Below are positions 44,164 to 52,952 of a stretch of 64,000 bases of DNA, one piece after another; within the stretch, counting starts at the first letter, position 1; every line of letters starts with the position of its first letter. A program made the translations under genes and the position numbers. Origin of the DNA: Arenimonas sp044348765. GTDB taxonomy: Bacteria > Pseudomonadota > Gammaproteobacteria > Xanthomonadales > Xanthomonadaceae. The notes beneath the pieces were generated by a model. It saw nothing but the letters and a program-made list of their open reading frames with translations. It did not search any database and was not told where the DNA came from. The stretch is taken from positions 5,198 through 69,197 of the forward strand of contig NZ_JBIKSE010000003.1 in NCBI RefSeq assembly GCF_044348765.1. Direction: 5' to 3'.

Positions 44164-44860
44164 CGGGCCGACGCGCCGTCATCAGATAGTTGACCGCGGT
44201 ATTGCTTCCGATTGAAGCCCTGCGCGTGATCGGATTGTAATGCAGGCCGCTGACATCTTCGAGCTGGAATCCGCTCTGACGCAGGGCTGCCGCCAACTCG
44301 GACGGCTTGATGAAGCTGCGGTAATCGTGAGTGCCTTTCGGCAGCAGCCGCGCCAGGTATTCGGCGCCGACTACAGCCAACGCGAATGCCGCCGGTGTAC
44401 GGTTGATGGTGGACAGAAACAGACGCCCCCCCGGTTTCAGGACATCGAAACAGGCCTGCAGGATGGCTTGCGGGTCAGGAACGTGCTCGAGCATTTCCAT
44501 GCAGGTGACCGCATCGAAGCCGGCCGGCTGTTCGGCGGCCATCGCTTCGGCGGAAATCACGCGGTAATCCGCCTGCAGGCCCGATTCCAGCAGATGCAAG
44601 CGGGCGATGTCGATCAATTGCTCTGACAGATCGATACCAGTGACCTGGCCACCCTCCGCGGCCATGGCTTCGGTCAGCAATCCACCGCCACAGCCGACAT
44701 CGAGCACGCGCCGGCCGGAAAGCGGCTGAAATCCGAGCACATAGGCCAGACGGACCGGGTTCAGTTCATGCAAGGGCCGTTGCGGACCATTGGCATCCCA
44801 CCAGCGGCTGGCGAGTGCACCGAACTTTTCGATTTCATGGGGATGGACGTTGCCGTTCAT
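44156..44860 (-). CDS. ubiG: Ubiquinone O-methyltransferase
   Basis: SAM-dependent class I methyltransferase doing both O-methylations in ubiquinone synthesis. The 234 residues include the SAM-binding VLDVGCGGGLLTEAMA (motif I), TGIDLSEQ, and the EMLEHVPDP block. The N-terminal EIEKFGALASRWWD is typical of UbiG. Overlaps with mtaD (4 bases) and gph (8 bases) show a tight operon. Confidence 0.94.
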   Translation of the reverse strand: MNGNVHPHEIEKFGALASRWWDANGPQRPLHELNPVRLAYVLGFQPLSGRRVLDVGCGGGLLTEAMAAEGGQVTGIDLSEQLIDIARLHLLESGLQADYRVISAEAMAAEQPAGFDAVTCMEMLEHVPDPQAILQACFDVLKPGGRLFLSTINRTPAAFALAVVGAEYLARLLPKGTHDYRSFIKPSELAAALRQSGFQLEDVSGLHYNPITRRASIGSNTAVNYLMTARRPDV

Positions 44861-46194
44861 GTACGTGGTATCTCCCGGATAGTCTGTTGCCAGCGGCGGG
44901 TACCGGCCAACAGGCGCTCAACATCAATGTCCTGCAGTTCGCACTTGAGCATTTTGGCACGGCCGGCGATCCAGACGTCGCTAACCCAATGTCGCGCCCC
45001 GGCATAGACCAGCTGGGAAACCACATCGTACACCGGAGCGGCTTCAATCCGGTCCAGATCGATGGCGATGATATCAGCTTGCTTGCCCGGCTCCAGCGAA
45101 CCGATGTGCTGCTCGAGGCCCATAGCGCGCGCACCGGCTAAAGTGGCGGCATGCAGAGCCTCGGCGGCCTTGAACACGGTGGCATCGCCGGAAACCGCTT
45201 TGGCCAGAAGTGCGGCCGTGCGCAGCTCATCAAACATGTCCAAATCGTTATTGCTGGCGCAGCCGTCGGTGCCGATGGCCAGATTGACACCCGCTGCCTG
45301 CAATGCGCCGACCGGACAAAAACCCGATGCCAGCTTGAGGTTCGATTGCGGACAATGCACCACCGATACGCCACGGGCGGCGCACAAAGCAATTTCCTCC
45401 GGCGTCAGCTGGGTCATGTGCACGGCGGTCAGACGCTCATTGACCAGGCCGAGCCGGTCCAGACGCGCGAGCGGACGCTGGCCGTACTGGTTCAGCGCCT
45501 CGGTGATTTCCTGGGCGGTTTCATGGATATGGCAATGCACCGGCAGATCCAGCTGTTCGGCATAACGGCGGATCCGCTCGAAGCTGGCATCACACACGGT
45601 ATAGGGCGCATGCGGGGTCATGCTGAAGCTGAGCAAGGGATGCGATCGGTACTGGTCATGCACGGCCAGGCCCTTGTCGAAATATTCGTCCTGGCTTGCG
45701 GCCCAGGCTGACGGGAAATCGATGACCGGTATGCTGATGGCAGCACGGAAGCCTAGGCGATCGTAGGTGCGCGCCTGGGCATCGGGAAAGAAGTAGTTTT
45801 CGTTGCAACAGGTGGTGCCGCCGCGGATCATTTCCGCCACGGCCAATTCGATGCCATCACTGATGAAATCCGGTGTCATCACCGCACGTTCGATCGGCCA
45901 GATGTGCTCGTTGAGCCAGGGCATCAGCGCCAGATCATCGGCGACACCGCGCATCAGGCTCATCGGATTATGGGTATGGGCATTGATCAAGCCCGGCATC
46001 AGCACCGAGCCCGGGCGCTGCACATGCGCGTCCGGTGCATAGCGGGCACGGGCTTCATCAATCGGAAGTATTGCAGTGATGCGGTCGCCATCGATGACCA
46101 GCGCATGCGCCTCCAGCACGAGGCCGGCCGGCTGCACGGGAATGATCCAACCGGCCTCGATCAGCCAATCACAGGGCTGCCGTGCTTCGGACAT
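44857..46194 (-). CDS. mtaD: 5-methylthioadenosine/S-adenosylhomocysteine deaminase-type amidohydrolase
   Basis: Deaminates methylthioadenosine (to methylthioinosine) or S-adenosylhomocysteine. The 445-residue TRZ/ATZ-type amidohydrolase has metal ligands in NAHTHNPMSLMRG (HxH), HCHIHETAQE, and AIGTDGCASNNDLDM (Asp). The mtaD-ubiG-gph order matches Pseudomonas, where the MtaD product was shown to deaminate methylthioadenosine. It starts 3 bases after the efp stop codon. Within this window it complements mtnBDC in handling the methylthio moiety. Confidence 0.9.
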   Translation of the reverse strand: MSEARQPCDWLIEAGWIIPVQPAGLVLEAHALVIDGDRITAILPIDEARARYAPDAHVQRPGSVLMPGLINAHTHNPMSLMRGVADDLALMPWLNEHIWPIERAVMTPDFISDGIELAVAEMIRGGTTCCNENYFFPDAQARTYDRLGFRAAISIPVIDFPSAWAASQDEYFDKGLAVHDQYRSHPLLSFSMTPHAPYTVCDASFERIRRYAEQLDLPVHCHIHETAQEITEALNQYGQRPLARLDRLGLVNERLTAVHMTQLTPEEIALCAARGVSVVHCPQSNLKLASGFCPVGALQAAGVNLAIGTDGCASNNDLDMFDELRTAALLAKAVSGDATVFKAAEALHAATLAGARAMGLEQHIGSLEPGKQADIIAIDLDRIEAAPVYDVVSQLVYAGARHWVSDVWIAGRAKMLKCELQDIDVERLLAGTRRWQQTIREIPRT

Positions 46195-46197
46195 CGC

Positions 46198-46764
46198 TTA
46201 TTTCACGCGGCTGAAGTATTCGCCGGAGCGGGTATCGACCTTGATGATTTCATCCTGCGCCACGAACAGCGGCACGCGCACGGTCGCACCGGTTTCCAGC
46301 TTGGCCGGCTTGCCACCACCGCCGGAAGTATCGCCGCGGACGCCCGGATCGGTTTCCACGATTTTGAGTTCGACGAAGTTCGGCGGCTGAACGGCAATCG
46401 GTTGGCCGTTCCAGAGCGTGACCACGCAGTCTTCTTCGCCTTTCAGCCATTTCCAGGAATCGCCCATGGCGTTTTTATCGGCCTGCACCTGCTCGAAGGT
46501 TTCCTGCTGCATGAAGTGCCAGTATTCGCCGTCGGCATACAGGAACTGCATGTCGGTATCCATGACATCAGCGGCTTCGAGGTTGTCGGTGGCTTTCATG
46601 GTCATTTCGACCACACGTCCGGATTTGATGCTGCGGTATTTAACGCGGGTAAAGGCCTGGCCTTTGCCCGGTTTCACGTATTCGGTTTCGGTAATGACGC
46701 ATGGGTCGTTGTTGACCAGAATCTTCATGCCGTTCTTCACATCATTCATGCCGTAAGTGGCCAT
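46198..46764 (-). CDS. efp: Elongation factor P
   Basis: Helps ribosomes through polyproline stretches. The 188-residue protein has the modifiable Lys K34 at the tip of domain I (YVKPGKGQAF), the form that receives beta-lysine through EpmA/EpmB. The flanking Pro-Gly-Lys-Gly is the classical motif, unlike the Arg of EfpL at 24000. It is first in the operon with mtaD and diverges from epmB, 87 bases away. Confidence 0.95.
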   Translation of the reverse strand: MATYGMNDVKNGMKILVNNDPCVITETEYVKPGKGQAFTRVKYRSIKSGRVVEMTMKATDNLEAADVMDTDMQFLYADGEYWHFMQQETFEQVQADKNAMGDSWKWLKGEEDCVVTLWNGQPIAVQPPNFVELKIVETDPGVRGDTSGGGGKPAKLETGATVRVPLFVAQDEIIKVDTRSGEYFSRVK

Positions 46765-46851
46765 TGCCTACTCCTGAAATTCACCGGCGGTCCGGCCGCA
46801 GGTTACAATACCGTATTGAAAACACGGCCTTTCCGGCCGTTCCAGCCTCCT

Positions 46852-47877
46852 ATGATACCCGTCAAACCCCTCCCCGCTCAAATCACGAACTGGCAGCAGC
46901 TGTGGCGTGACAGCCTGCGCGACCCGCTGGAACTGCTGGAAATGCTCGGTTTGACCGACTTTTCGAACCGGATTTCGGCTCAGGCCGGGAATGCCTTTGC
47001 CTTTCGGGTTCCACGCGGTTTCGCCGCCAAAATGCGCCATGGCGACATTCACGACCCGCTGCTGCGGCAGGTTCTACCGCTCACCGAGGAAGAACAGCTG
47101 ACGCCCGGCTTTGCCATCGATGCCGTCGGTGATCTGATGGCCCGCGGCGCGACCGGGGTATTGCATAAGTACAAGGGCCGCGCACTTCTGGTCACAACCG
47201 GTTCGTGTGCCGTGAATTGCCGGTACTGTTTCCGACGCCACTTCCCCTATGCCGATGAAACGGCCGCGGCGGGTCAATGGCGGGAAGCCGTCGAGTACCT
47301 GCGCGCCGATGCCAGCATCCATGAAGTCATCCTGTCCGGCGGCGATCCATTGTCATTGACGACCCCCAAGCTGGCGCTACTGACCGACGCCCTGAAGACC
47401 CTGCCACAGCTCAAACGTCTGCGCCTGCATACGCGTTTGCCGGTGGTATTGCCGGAACGCGTCGATGCCGAACTGTTGAAATGGCTGTCCGAGCTGCCCT
47501 GGCCGGTGACCATGGTCATCCATGCCAATCATGGCAACGAGCTTGGGTCGGATGTCGGCGATGCTCTGCTGCAGCTACGGCAAACCGGAACGACTCTGCT
47601 CAACCAATCGGTGCTACTGGCCGGCGTCAATGACAATGCCAATGTCCTGCAGTCCCTGTCGGAGGCATTGCATCAGCATGGCGTGCTTCCCTACTACCTG
47701 CATCAGCTGGACCGCGTGCAAGGTGCCGGGCATTTTTCCGTGCCGGATGCCGATGCTATCGCCCTGCACCGCGAGCTGATGGCTGCCCTGCCCGGCTATC
47801 TGGTTCCGAAACTGGTCCGGGAAATGGCCGGAGAGCCGAACAAATCCCCGCTATACGAGTCTGCAATAGTTTTTTGA
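46852..47877 (+). CDS. epmB: EF-P (R)-beta-lysine synthesis enzyme EpmB (lysine 2,3-aminomutase family)
   Basis: Radical-SAM, PLP-dependent enzyme that turns lysine into (R)-beta-lysine for EF-P modification. The 341-residue protein has the cluster Cys C119, C123 and C126 (SCAVNCRYCF), the SAM-binding SGGDPLSL, and a PLP-Lys candidate in the C-terminal VPKLVREMAG region. It is shorter than catabolic lysine 2,3-aminomutases, as EpmB is. The open frame runs far upstream in this phase, but ATG 46852 is the only start that gives a family-like N-terminus. Its divergent position next to efp supports the call. epmA is not in the window. Confidence 0.93.
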   Translation: MIPVKPLPAQITNWQQLWRDSLRDPLELLEMLGLTDFSNRISAQAGNAFAFRVPRGFAAKMRHGDIHDPLLRQVLPLTEEEQLTPGFAIDAVGDLMARGATGVLHKYKGRALLVTTGSCAVNCRYCFRRHFPYADETAAAGQWREAVEYLRADASIHEVILSGGDPLSLTTPKLALLTDALKTLPQLKRLRLHTRLPVVLPERVDAELLKWLSELPWPVTMVIHANHGNELGSDVGDALLQLRQTGTTLLNQSVLLAGVNDNANVLQSLSEALHQHGVLPYYLHQLDRVQGAGHFSVPDADAIALHRELMAALPGYLVPKLVREMAGEPNKSPLYESAIVF

Positions 47878-47983
47878 CATGACTTATCAAAAGTCATGAT
47901 GGCATTCGTATATCAAAACCTGAATCAGCATCCGACTTTATGTCGCCGCGGTTGACCCGGATGAATGTCGATTTCAGTACCTG

Positions 47984-48012
47984 AAAAAAAACCGCCATCC
48001 GGCGGTTTTTTT
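47984..48012. terminator. Bidirectional terminator between epmB and htpX
   Basis: Stem ACCGCC/GGCGGT with loop ATCC, flanked by A7 upstream and T7 downstream, so it works on both strands. It lies between two convergent genes. The remaining epmB-htpX gap (47878-47983) shows nothing else I recognise. Confidence 0.9.
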
Positions 48013-48030
48013 CAGGATACTTCAGGAACC

Positions 48031-48918
48031 TCAGCGCGATACGGCGGATCCACTATTGCGCAGAGCCTCAATACGGACTTCCAGCGGCGGATGGGTCATC
48101 ATCAGCGCGCCGATACCCGACTTCAGCCCACCGGAAATCCCGAACGCGGCAATCTGGGTCGGCAGGCTGCTTTGGCCGTGGTTCTGGGCCAGACGCTGCA
48201 GTGCGGCAATCATCTTTTCCTTGCCGGCCAGGCTGGCACCACCGGTATCAGCGCGGAATTCGCGCTGACGGCTGAACCAGGCGGTGATGAAGGAAGCGAA
48301 CAGACCAAACACCATATCGAGTACGAAAACGACCATGTAATAACCGAAGCCTGCGCCATCGCGGTTACCGAACACCACCGAATCGACTACGCGGCCGACC
48401 AAACGCGACAACACGATCACGAAGGTGTTCATCACACCCTGCAACAGAGCCATGGTCACCATATCACCGTTGGCAACGTGACTGACCTCATGACCGAGCA
48501 CAGCTTCGGCTTCGTCGCGGCTCATCGAGCGCAGCAAGCCGGTGGACACCGCCACCAGGGAATTGTTGCGGCTCGGACCGGTGGCGAAAGCATTGATTTC
48601 CGGGGCATCATAGATGCCGACTTCCGGCATCTTGATGCCGGCCTTCTCGGATTGGCGGCGCACGGTGGAGACCAGCCACTGTTCGAGCTCGTTCTGCGGA
48701 TTTTCAATCAGGTGCATGCCGGTCATGCGTTTGGCCATCCACTTCGAAATCAGCAGTGAGAACAGTGAGCCGCCGAAACCGAAGATGAGGGCAAACACCA
48801 GCAAGGTGCCATTGTTGCCAAGATTGATACCGAAGCTCTGCAGCACGCTCAGGACGATACTGAGCAGGGCCAGCACGGCCATATTGGTGGCGAGGAACAA
48901 TGCAATGCGTTTGAACAT
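48031..48918 (-). CDS. htpX: Membrane zinc metalloprotease HtpX
   Basis: Quality-control protease of the inner membrane. The 295-residue protein has two N-terminal helices (about 5-25 and 35-58), the zinc motif LGHEVSHVANGD (near residue 141), two further helices, and the Glu ligand in REFRADTGGA. Length and motifs are fully typical. No sigma-32-like promoter could be recognised with confidence in the 78-base gap to gluQ. Confidence 0.95.
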   Translation of the reverse strand: MFKRIALFLATNMAVLALLSIVLSVLQSFGINLGNNGTLLVFALIFGFGGSLFSLLISKWMAKRMTGMHLIENPQNELEQWLVSTVRRQSEKAGIKMPEVGIYDAPEINAFATGPSRNNSLVAVSTGLLRSMSRDEAEAVLGHEVSHVANGDMVTMALLQGVMNTFVIVLSRLVGRVVDSVVFGNRDGAGFGYYMVVFVLDMVFGLFASFITAWFSRQREFRADTGGASLAGKEKMIAALQRLAQNHGQSSLPTQIAAFGISGGLKSGIGALMMTHPPLEVRIEALRNSGSAVSR

Positions 48919-48996
48919 GGAAAACCCCTTTCAGCTTGGTCAGTGTTGCGTGATAATGAATTGTAGCCAGTTTTCCGGATTTCAAGTGAATTTTCC

Positions 48997-49890
48997 GTGA
49001 CCCGTCCCTTTCACTACCGTGGTCGTTTTGCTCCCTCCCCGACCGGGCCGCTGCATCTGGGTTCTCTGACGGCCGCATTAGCCAGCTACCTGATGGCGAA
49101 AAGCCAGCATGGGCAATGGCTTATCCGCATCGAAGACATCGACCCACCGCGGGAAATCGCCGGCATGGCGGACAAACAATTGCAGTCCCTGGCCGGTTTC
49201 GGACTGCTTCCGGATGAACCGGTGCTGTATCAATCCACACGCAGCCCATATTACGAGGCTGCGCTTGCAAAGCTGCTGAGGGAAGACAAAGCGTTTTTCT
49301 GCAGCTGTTCGCGCACCCAGCTTGCCGAACAGGACGGCATCCATCGTCGATGCGTTGCCGCAACCGCCTCAGAGCGCGCTGCCATCCGTCTCCGCGTCGA
49401 TCACCGGACGATTGCATTCACCGACGGCGTCTATGGTCGGCAATACCAGAACCTGGCCGATGTCATCGGAGACTTCGTGCTGAAACGTGCCGATGGGTAT
49501 TTTGCCTACCAACTGGCAGTGGTGCTGGATGATGCCGCTCAGGGCGTCACCCACGTGGTACGCGGAGCCGACCTGCTATCCTCCACACCCCGGCAGATAT
49601 TCCTGCAGCAGCAGCTTGGCGTGCCGACGCCGGTCTATTGCCACATCGGTCTGGTGCGGGATTCGGATGGCCGGAAATTGAGCAAATCCCAATGGGCAGC
49701 GGATCTCGACGACCAAGACCGTTTTGCCGCCTTCAGCTTGGCCTACCGGCATCTGGGTCAGGATGACCGGATCTTGCAACGGAATCTGGGGGCCGCGGCA
49801 AACCTCGAACAGGCTGTGCAGCATTTTGATGCATCCCTGCTGCCGGCGCTTACAGCTCCCGAACCAGCCGGAAGCCCAGACGTGGATTAG
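48997..49890 (+). CDS. gluQ: Glutamyl-Q tRNA(Asp) synthetase
   Basis: Truncated glutamyl-tRNA synthetase that attaches glutamate to queuosine in tRNA-Asp; it lacks the anticodon-binding half (297 residues). Landmarks are RFAPSPTGPLHLGSL (HIGH-type), the zinc site with CSCSRTQLAEQ and HRRC, and RKLSKSQWA (KMSKS-type). The start codon is GTG at 48997; no ATG gives the conserved N-terminus. dksA adjacency, common in other gammaproteobacteria, is not seen here. Its last 41 bases overlap the convergent lipoprotein gene. Confidence 0.93.
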   Translation: MTRPFHYRGRFAPSPTGPLHLGSLTAALASYLMAKSQHGQWLIRIEDIDPPREIAGMADKQLQSLAGFGLLPDEPVLYQSTRSPYYEAALAKLLREDKAFFCSCSRTQLAEQDGIHRRCVAATASERAAIRLRVDHRTIAFTDGVYGRQYQNLADVIGDFVLKRADGYFAYQLAVVLDDAAQGVTHVVRGADLLSSTPRQIFLQQQLGVPTPVYCHIGLVRDSDGRKLSKSQWAADLDDQDRFAAFSLAYRHLGQDDRILQRNLGAAANLEQAVQHFDASLLPALTAPEPAGSPDVD

Positions 49891-50857
49891 TGTGATCGGC
49901 GGCCATCCCCATTCGGAACGAGCTCCGTGACTGATCGATGGCGCTCAACCAAGCACTGCCGCGGATGACACGGTGGCTGCAACCGGCGTTGACCCATGCT
50001 TCGCCATTGGCAGGCGCGCGCCGGTAGTTCTCATGCCAGCAATCGGTAACCCACTCGGAAACATTGCCGAGCATGTCGAAGGTGCCCCAGCCCTCGCTGG
50101 AATAGCGGCGAACCGGTGCGAGTGCCCAATAACCATCACTGTAGCCCTGGATGGCGTTGCGCCAGTTGCGGCCATTCGGAAAAAGATCACCGCTGCCGGT
50201 CAGGTTGCCTTTCCCGAGCTGTTTGGGTTTATCCCCCCAGGGGTATACGCTTTGGGTGCCGGCCCGAAGTACGTACTCCCACTCTGCCTCGTTGGGTAAC
50301 CGGTAGTGGTGACCGGAGCGTCGACTCAACCACGCCGCGTAGGCTTGGGCATCGGCAAACGCCACATGCACCACTGGATAATCACCCCGTGCCGGCTTGC
50401 CGATATGGTCGAGACGCCAGTTGACTCCCGGCGCACGGATGAGACGGCCACTGGCCATGTCGAATATCTCGCTGCTGCCGGAACGATCCGCCTGGGTCTT
50501 GTACCCGCTGCTGGCAATGAATTCGGCAAACGCATCCACCGTGATTTCAGCGCGGGTCATGGCAAAGCTGCGTCGGAACACTACCGGATGCGCCGGTTTT
50601 TCAGTTGCGGGAGCCTTCCGGTCTTTTCCGCCAGCGCCCAGCATGAAACGTCCCGATGGAATGACGATCAACTCCGGGCCATATTGACCGCGGGCAAGCC
50701 GATCCGCAAAAATCTGGCCGGGCTGCATACCCTCAGCTCCGTATTTTGCGGCAATCGGGGCGGTCGACACAGGATTCTTTTCAGCACAAGCCGTCAATGC
50801 CAAAACGATTCCGATGGGAATCAGGCACTTCATCGATGCGGGCAGGCGTGGACTCAT
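49850..50857 (-). CDS. SUMF1/formylglycine-generating enzyme-like lipoprotein
   Basis: A lipoprotein of about 335 residues with signal peptide and lipobox LTAC (C24 when starting at 50857). The FGE-sulfatase domain covers about residues 60-335, with NEAEWEYVLRAG, YPWGD, GTFDMLGNVSEWVTDC and RVIRGSAW. The two catalytic cysteines of true formylglycine-generating enzymes are absent: the segment after RVIRGSAW reads LSAIDQSRSSFR. So it is more likely a binding or structural member than a sulfatase activator. Start choice is uncertain: ATG at 50857 or 50833, or TTG at 50872. It is convergent with gluQ and divergent from rnd. No sulfatase gene is nearby. Confidence 0.8.
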   Translation of the reverse strand: MSPRLPASMKCLIPIGIVLALTACAEKNPVSTAPIAAKYGAEGMQPGQIFADRLARGQYGPELIVIPSGRFMLGAGGKDRKAPATEKPAHPVVFRRSFAMTRAEITVDAFAEFIASSGYKTQADRSGSSEIFDMASGRLIRAPGVNWRLDHIGKPARGDYPVVHVAFADAQAYAAWLSRRSGHHYRLPNEAEWEYVLRAGTQSVYPWGDKPKQLGKGNLTGSGDLFPNGRNWRNAIQGYSDGYWALAPVRRYSSEGWGTFDMLGNVSEWVTDCWHENYRRAPANGEAWVNAGCSHRVIRGSAWLSAIDQSRSSFRMGMAADHTNPRLGFRLVREL

Positions 50858-50923
50858 GAAATGTCTGTGCAATCAGGGCAATGGCAAGTTAAGCTACCTT
50901 ATCCCAAGATGCAAGAAACCGCT

Positions 50924-52012
50924 ATGATCTGGCTGGACAACCCATCCGATTTAACCCGCTTTTTACAAACCCATGCCGATGCCCGCCTAATTGGCATGGA
51001 TACCGAATTCATCCGCGAACGCACCTATTATCCGCAACTGGCCTTGGTCCAAATCGTCGTCGGCAATGACATCGCCCTGATCGATGCTAGCAAACCCGCC
51101 GTGGCCTTGCTGCTGAAACCCTTGCTGGAAAACCCGGACGTCCTGAAAGTCATGCACTCCTGCAGCGAGGATCTGCAGGCGTTCAAGGCCGGTTGCGGCG
51201 CGGTACCGACACCTGTATTCGACACCCAGACCGCAGCCGCCCTGTGCGGATTCGGTGCGAGCCTGAGCTATCTGAAATTGGTCGAACAGCTTTGCGGCGT
51301 GACGCTGGAGAAAGGTGAAACCCGCTCCGACTGGCTGCAACGGCCGTTAACGGATTCCCAGAAACATTATGCCGCTGATGACGTCCGTTATATCCTGCCC
51401 ATGCACGAGCATCTGGCCGAACGCCTGCAGCTGCTGCAACGCCGGGAGTGGCTGGATGCCGACTGCGCACGCGCAGCCGCCGCAGCGGCCGATGAACAGC
51501 CGGAAGCCAATCCGCATCTTTCGATCCGCAGTAACCAACCGCTGGATGCCGAGGCGCAATGGCGCCTCCGCCGCATCCTGCAATGGCGGGATGCCCGTGC
51601 CATCGAGCGCAACAAACCGAAACGCTGGATCATCGACAATGACGCCGCGTTCGCGCTGGCGCGCACCCAACCGGCGTCAATCGAAGACATCGATGCCATC
51701 TTCGCGCGTTATCCCAAGTCGCCAAAAAGCGCACGCCAGCATCTGTTCGCCCTGCTGCAGAAACCGTTCGATGACGAAGAACGCCGCGCACCGCTGGCGC
51801 GCGAGCCTGATGCCGCCAGCAAAGCCCGTCTGAAAGCCCTACAACAGGCAGTTTTGTCCAAAGCCCAGACACTGGAAGTTCCCGAGGGTCTGCTGTGCTC
51901 GCGCAAACATCTGGAATACCTGTTGGAAACCGGTGTTTGGCCGGCCGCATTGCAGGGCTGGCGCCAGACATTGTTGGCCGATTCGTTTAATCCCATTCTT
52001 GCATCGGCTTGA
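50924..52012 (+). CDS. rnd: Ribonuclease D
   Basis: 3'-5' exoribonuclease trimming tRNA and other stable RNA precursors. The DEDD motifs are MDTEFIRE (Exo I), HSCSEDLQAF (Exo II) and YAADDVRYI (Exo III, with the Tyr of the DEDDy class). An HRDC domain follows (about 205-290). I chose ATG 50924 (MIWLDNPS); ATG 50909 would add five residues. The long open frame upstream is antisense to the lipoprotein gene. tRNA-Ala lies 34 bases downstream and may share its transcript, which would make a substrate and its processing enzyme neighbours. Confidence 0.92.
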   Translation: MIWLDNPSDLTRFLQTHADARLIGMDTEFIRERTYYPQLALVQIVVGNDIALIDASKPAVALLLKPLLENPDVLKVMHSCSEDLQAFKAGCGAVPTPVFDTQTAAALCGFGASLSYLKLVEQLCGVTLEKGETRSDWLQRPLTDSQKHYAADDVRYILPMHEHLAERLQLLQRREWLDADCARAAAAAADEQPEANPHLSIRSNQPLDAEAQWRLRRILQWRDARAIERNKPKRWIIDNDAAFALARTQPASIEDIDAIFARYPKSPKSARQHLFALLQKPFDDEERRAPLAREPDAASKARLKALQQAVLSKAQTLEVPEGLLCSRKHLEYLLETGVWPAALQGWRQTLLADSFNPILASA

Positions 52013-52045
52013 AGCACGCACCATGTTGGATTAGCATAATGACAC

Positions 52046-52121
<76 letters not shown>

Positions 52122-52128
52122 CACTCCG

Positions 52129-52154
52129 AAAGCCGCTGATGGGCGGCTTTTCGT
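52129..52154. terminator. Terminator between tRNA-Ala and trhO
   Basis: Stem AAAGCCGC/GCGGCTTT with a 6-base loop is followed by TTTTCGTTTT. It ends the tRNA transcript and, through the A-rich left arm, probably also the convergent trhO transcript. Confidence 0.85.
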
Positions 52155-52156
52155 TT

Positions 52157-52906
52157 TCAGAATCCCGGAGTTTCGATCAGGGGCTCCAGATTCGCATCCA
52201 ATGCGATGCGGTCATCGAATACGAAACAGCGGCCTTGATAGTGCTTGCCGCCCATTTTCTCGAAATAACCAAGAATGCCACCTTCCAACTGATAACAGTC
52301 CGGGAAGCCATCGGTCTGCATGCGTAATACCGATTTCTCGCAACGGATGCCGCCGGTACAGAAACTGACTACGGTTTTACCAGCCAAAACTTCCTTTCTG
52401 GATTCGATCGCTTCCGGCAGCTCGGTGAATTTGGCAATCGGAAACGTCAGTGCGCCTTCGAACGTCCCATAAACGACCTCTTCGGCATTGCGGGTGTCGA
52501 GCAATACCACTTCGCGCCCGGCATCATCGTGCCCCCTGTCCAGCCATTGCGCCAAGGTTTCCGGAGTCACGCTGGGCGCGCGCGCGTTTTCGGGAGCCAA
52601 TCGCTCATCACGGTAGGTAATGATTTCCCGTTTGCGCTTGACCCGCAGACGCTTGAACGGAACGAAGCCGTTCCGGCTGAACTTCACCGTGATGCCGTCA
52701 AAACGGGGGTCGGACTGCAGCTCGGCCAGGAATCCGTAGATGCCCGAATCGGTGCCGGCCAGAAAAATATTGATGCCTTCCGGCGAAACCAGCACCGTGC
52801 CCTTGAGCTCATGACGCAGGCAGGATTCCTTGACCCGCACGGCCACCGCATCGGCATCGGTGATGGCCACGAACCGGTAGGATGCGATATTGAGGATGTC
52901 CTGCAT
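52157..52906 (-). CDS. trhO: tRNA uridine(34) hydroxylase TrhO (rhodanese-like)
   Basis: Forms 5-hydroxyuridine at wobble position 34 of several tRNAs, a step toward 5-carboxymethoxy- or methoxyuridine. The 249-residue protein has an N-terminal ferredoxin-like domain (KGTVLVSPEGINIFLAG) and a rhodanese domain with active-site Cys in SFCTGGIRCEKS, then GGILGYFE. Length and motifs match the YceA/UPF0176 family. It stands alone on the minus strand. Confidence 0.93.
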   Translation of the reverse strand: MQDILNIASYRFVAITDADAVAVRVKESCLRHELKGTVLVSPEGINIFLAGTDSGIYGFLAELQSDPRFDGITVKFSRNGFVPFKRLRVKRKREIITYRDERLAPENARAPSVTPETLAQWLDRGHDDAGREVVLLDTRNAEEVVYGTFEGALTFPIAKFTELPEAIESRKEVLAGKTVVSFCTGGIRCEKSVLRMQTDGFPDCYQLEGGILGYFEKMGGKHYQGRCFVFDDRIALDANLEPLIETPGF

Positions 52907-52952
52907 GGGGCTATTTTACTATGCGGCCATAGCTTGGGGCGCTCACTGTGCC

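Noticed and set aside
45904..46851. A 316-residue N-terminal extension of EpmB
   Set aside because: The extension is antisense to mtaD and efp and unlike any EpmB; ATG 46852 gives the normal length.
52035..52040. CATAAT as promoter of tRNA-Ala
   Set aside because: It ends 5 bases before the mature tRNA, so transcription would start inside the gene; read-through from rnd is more likely.
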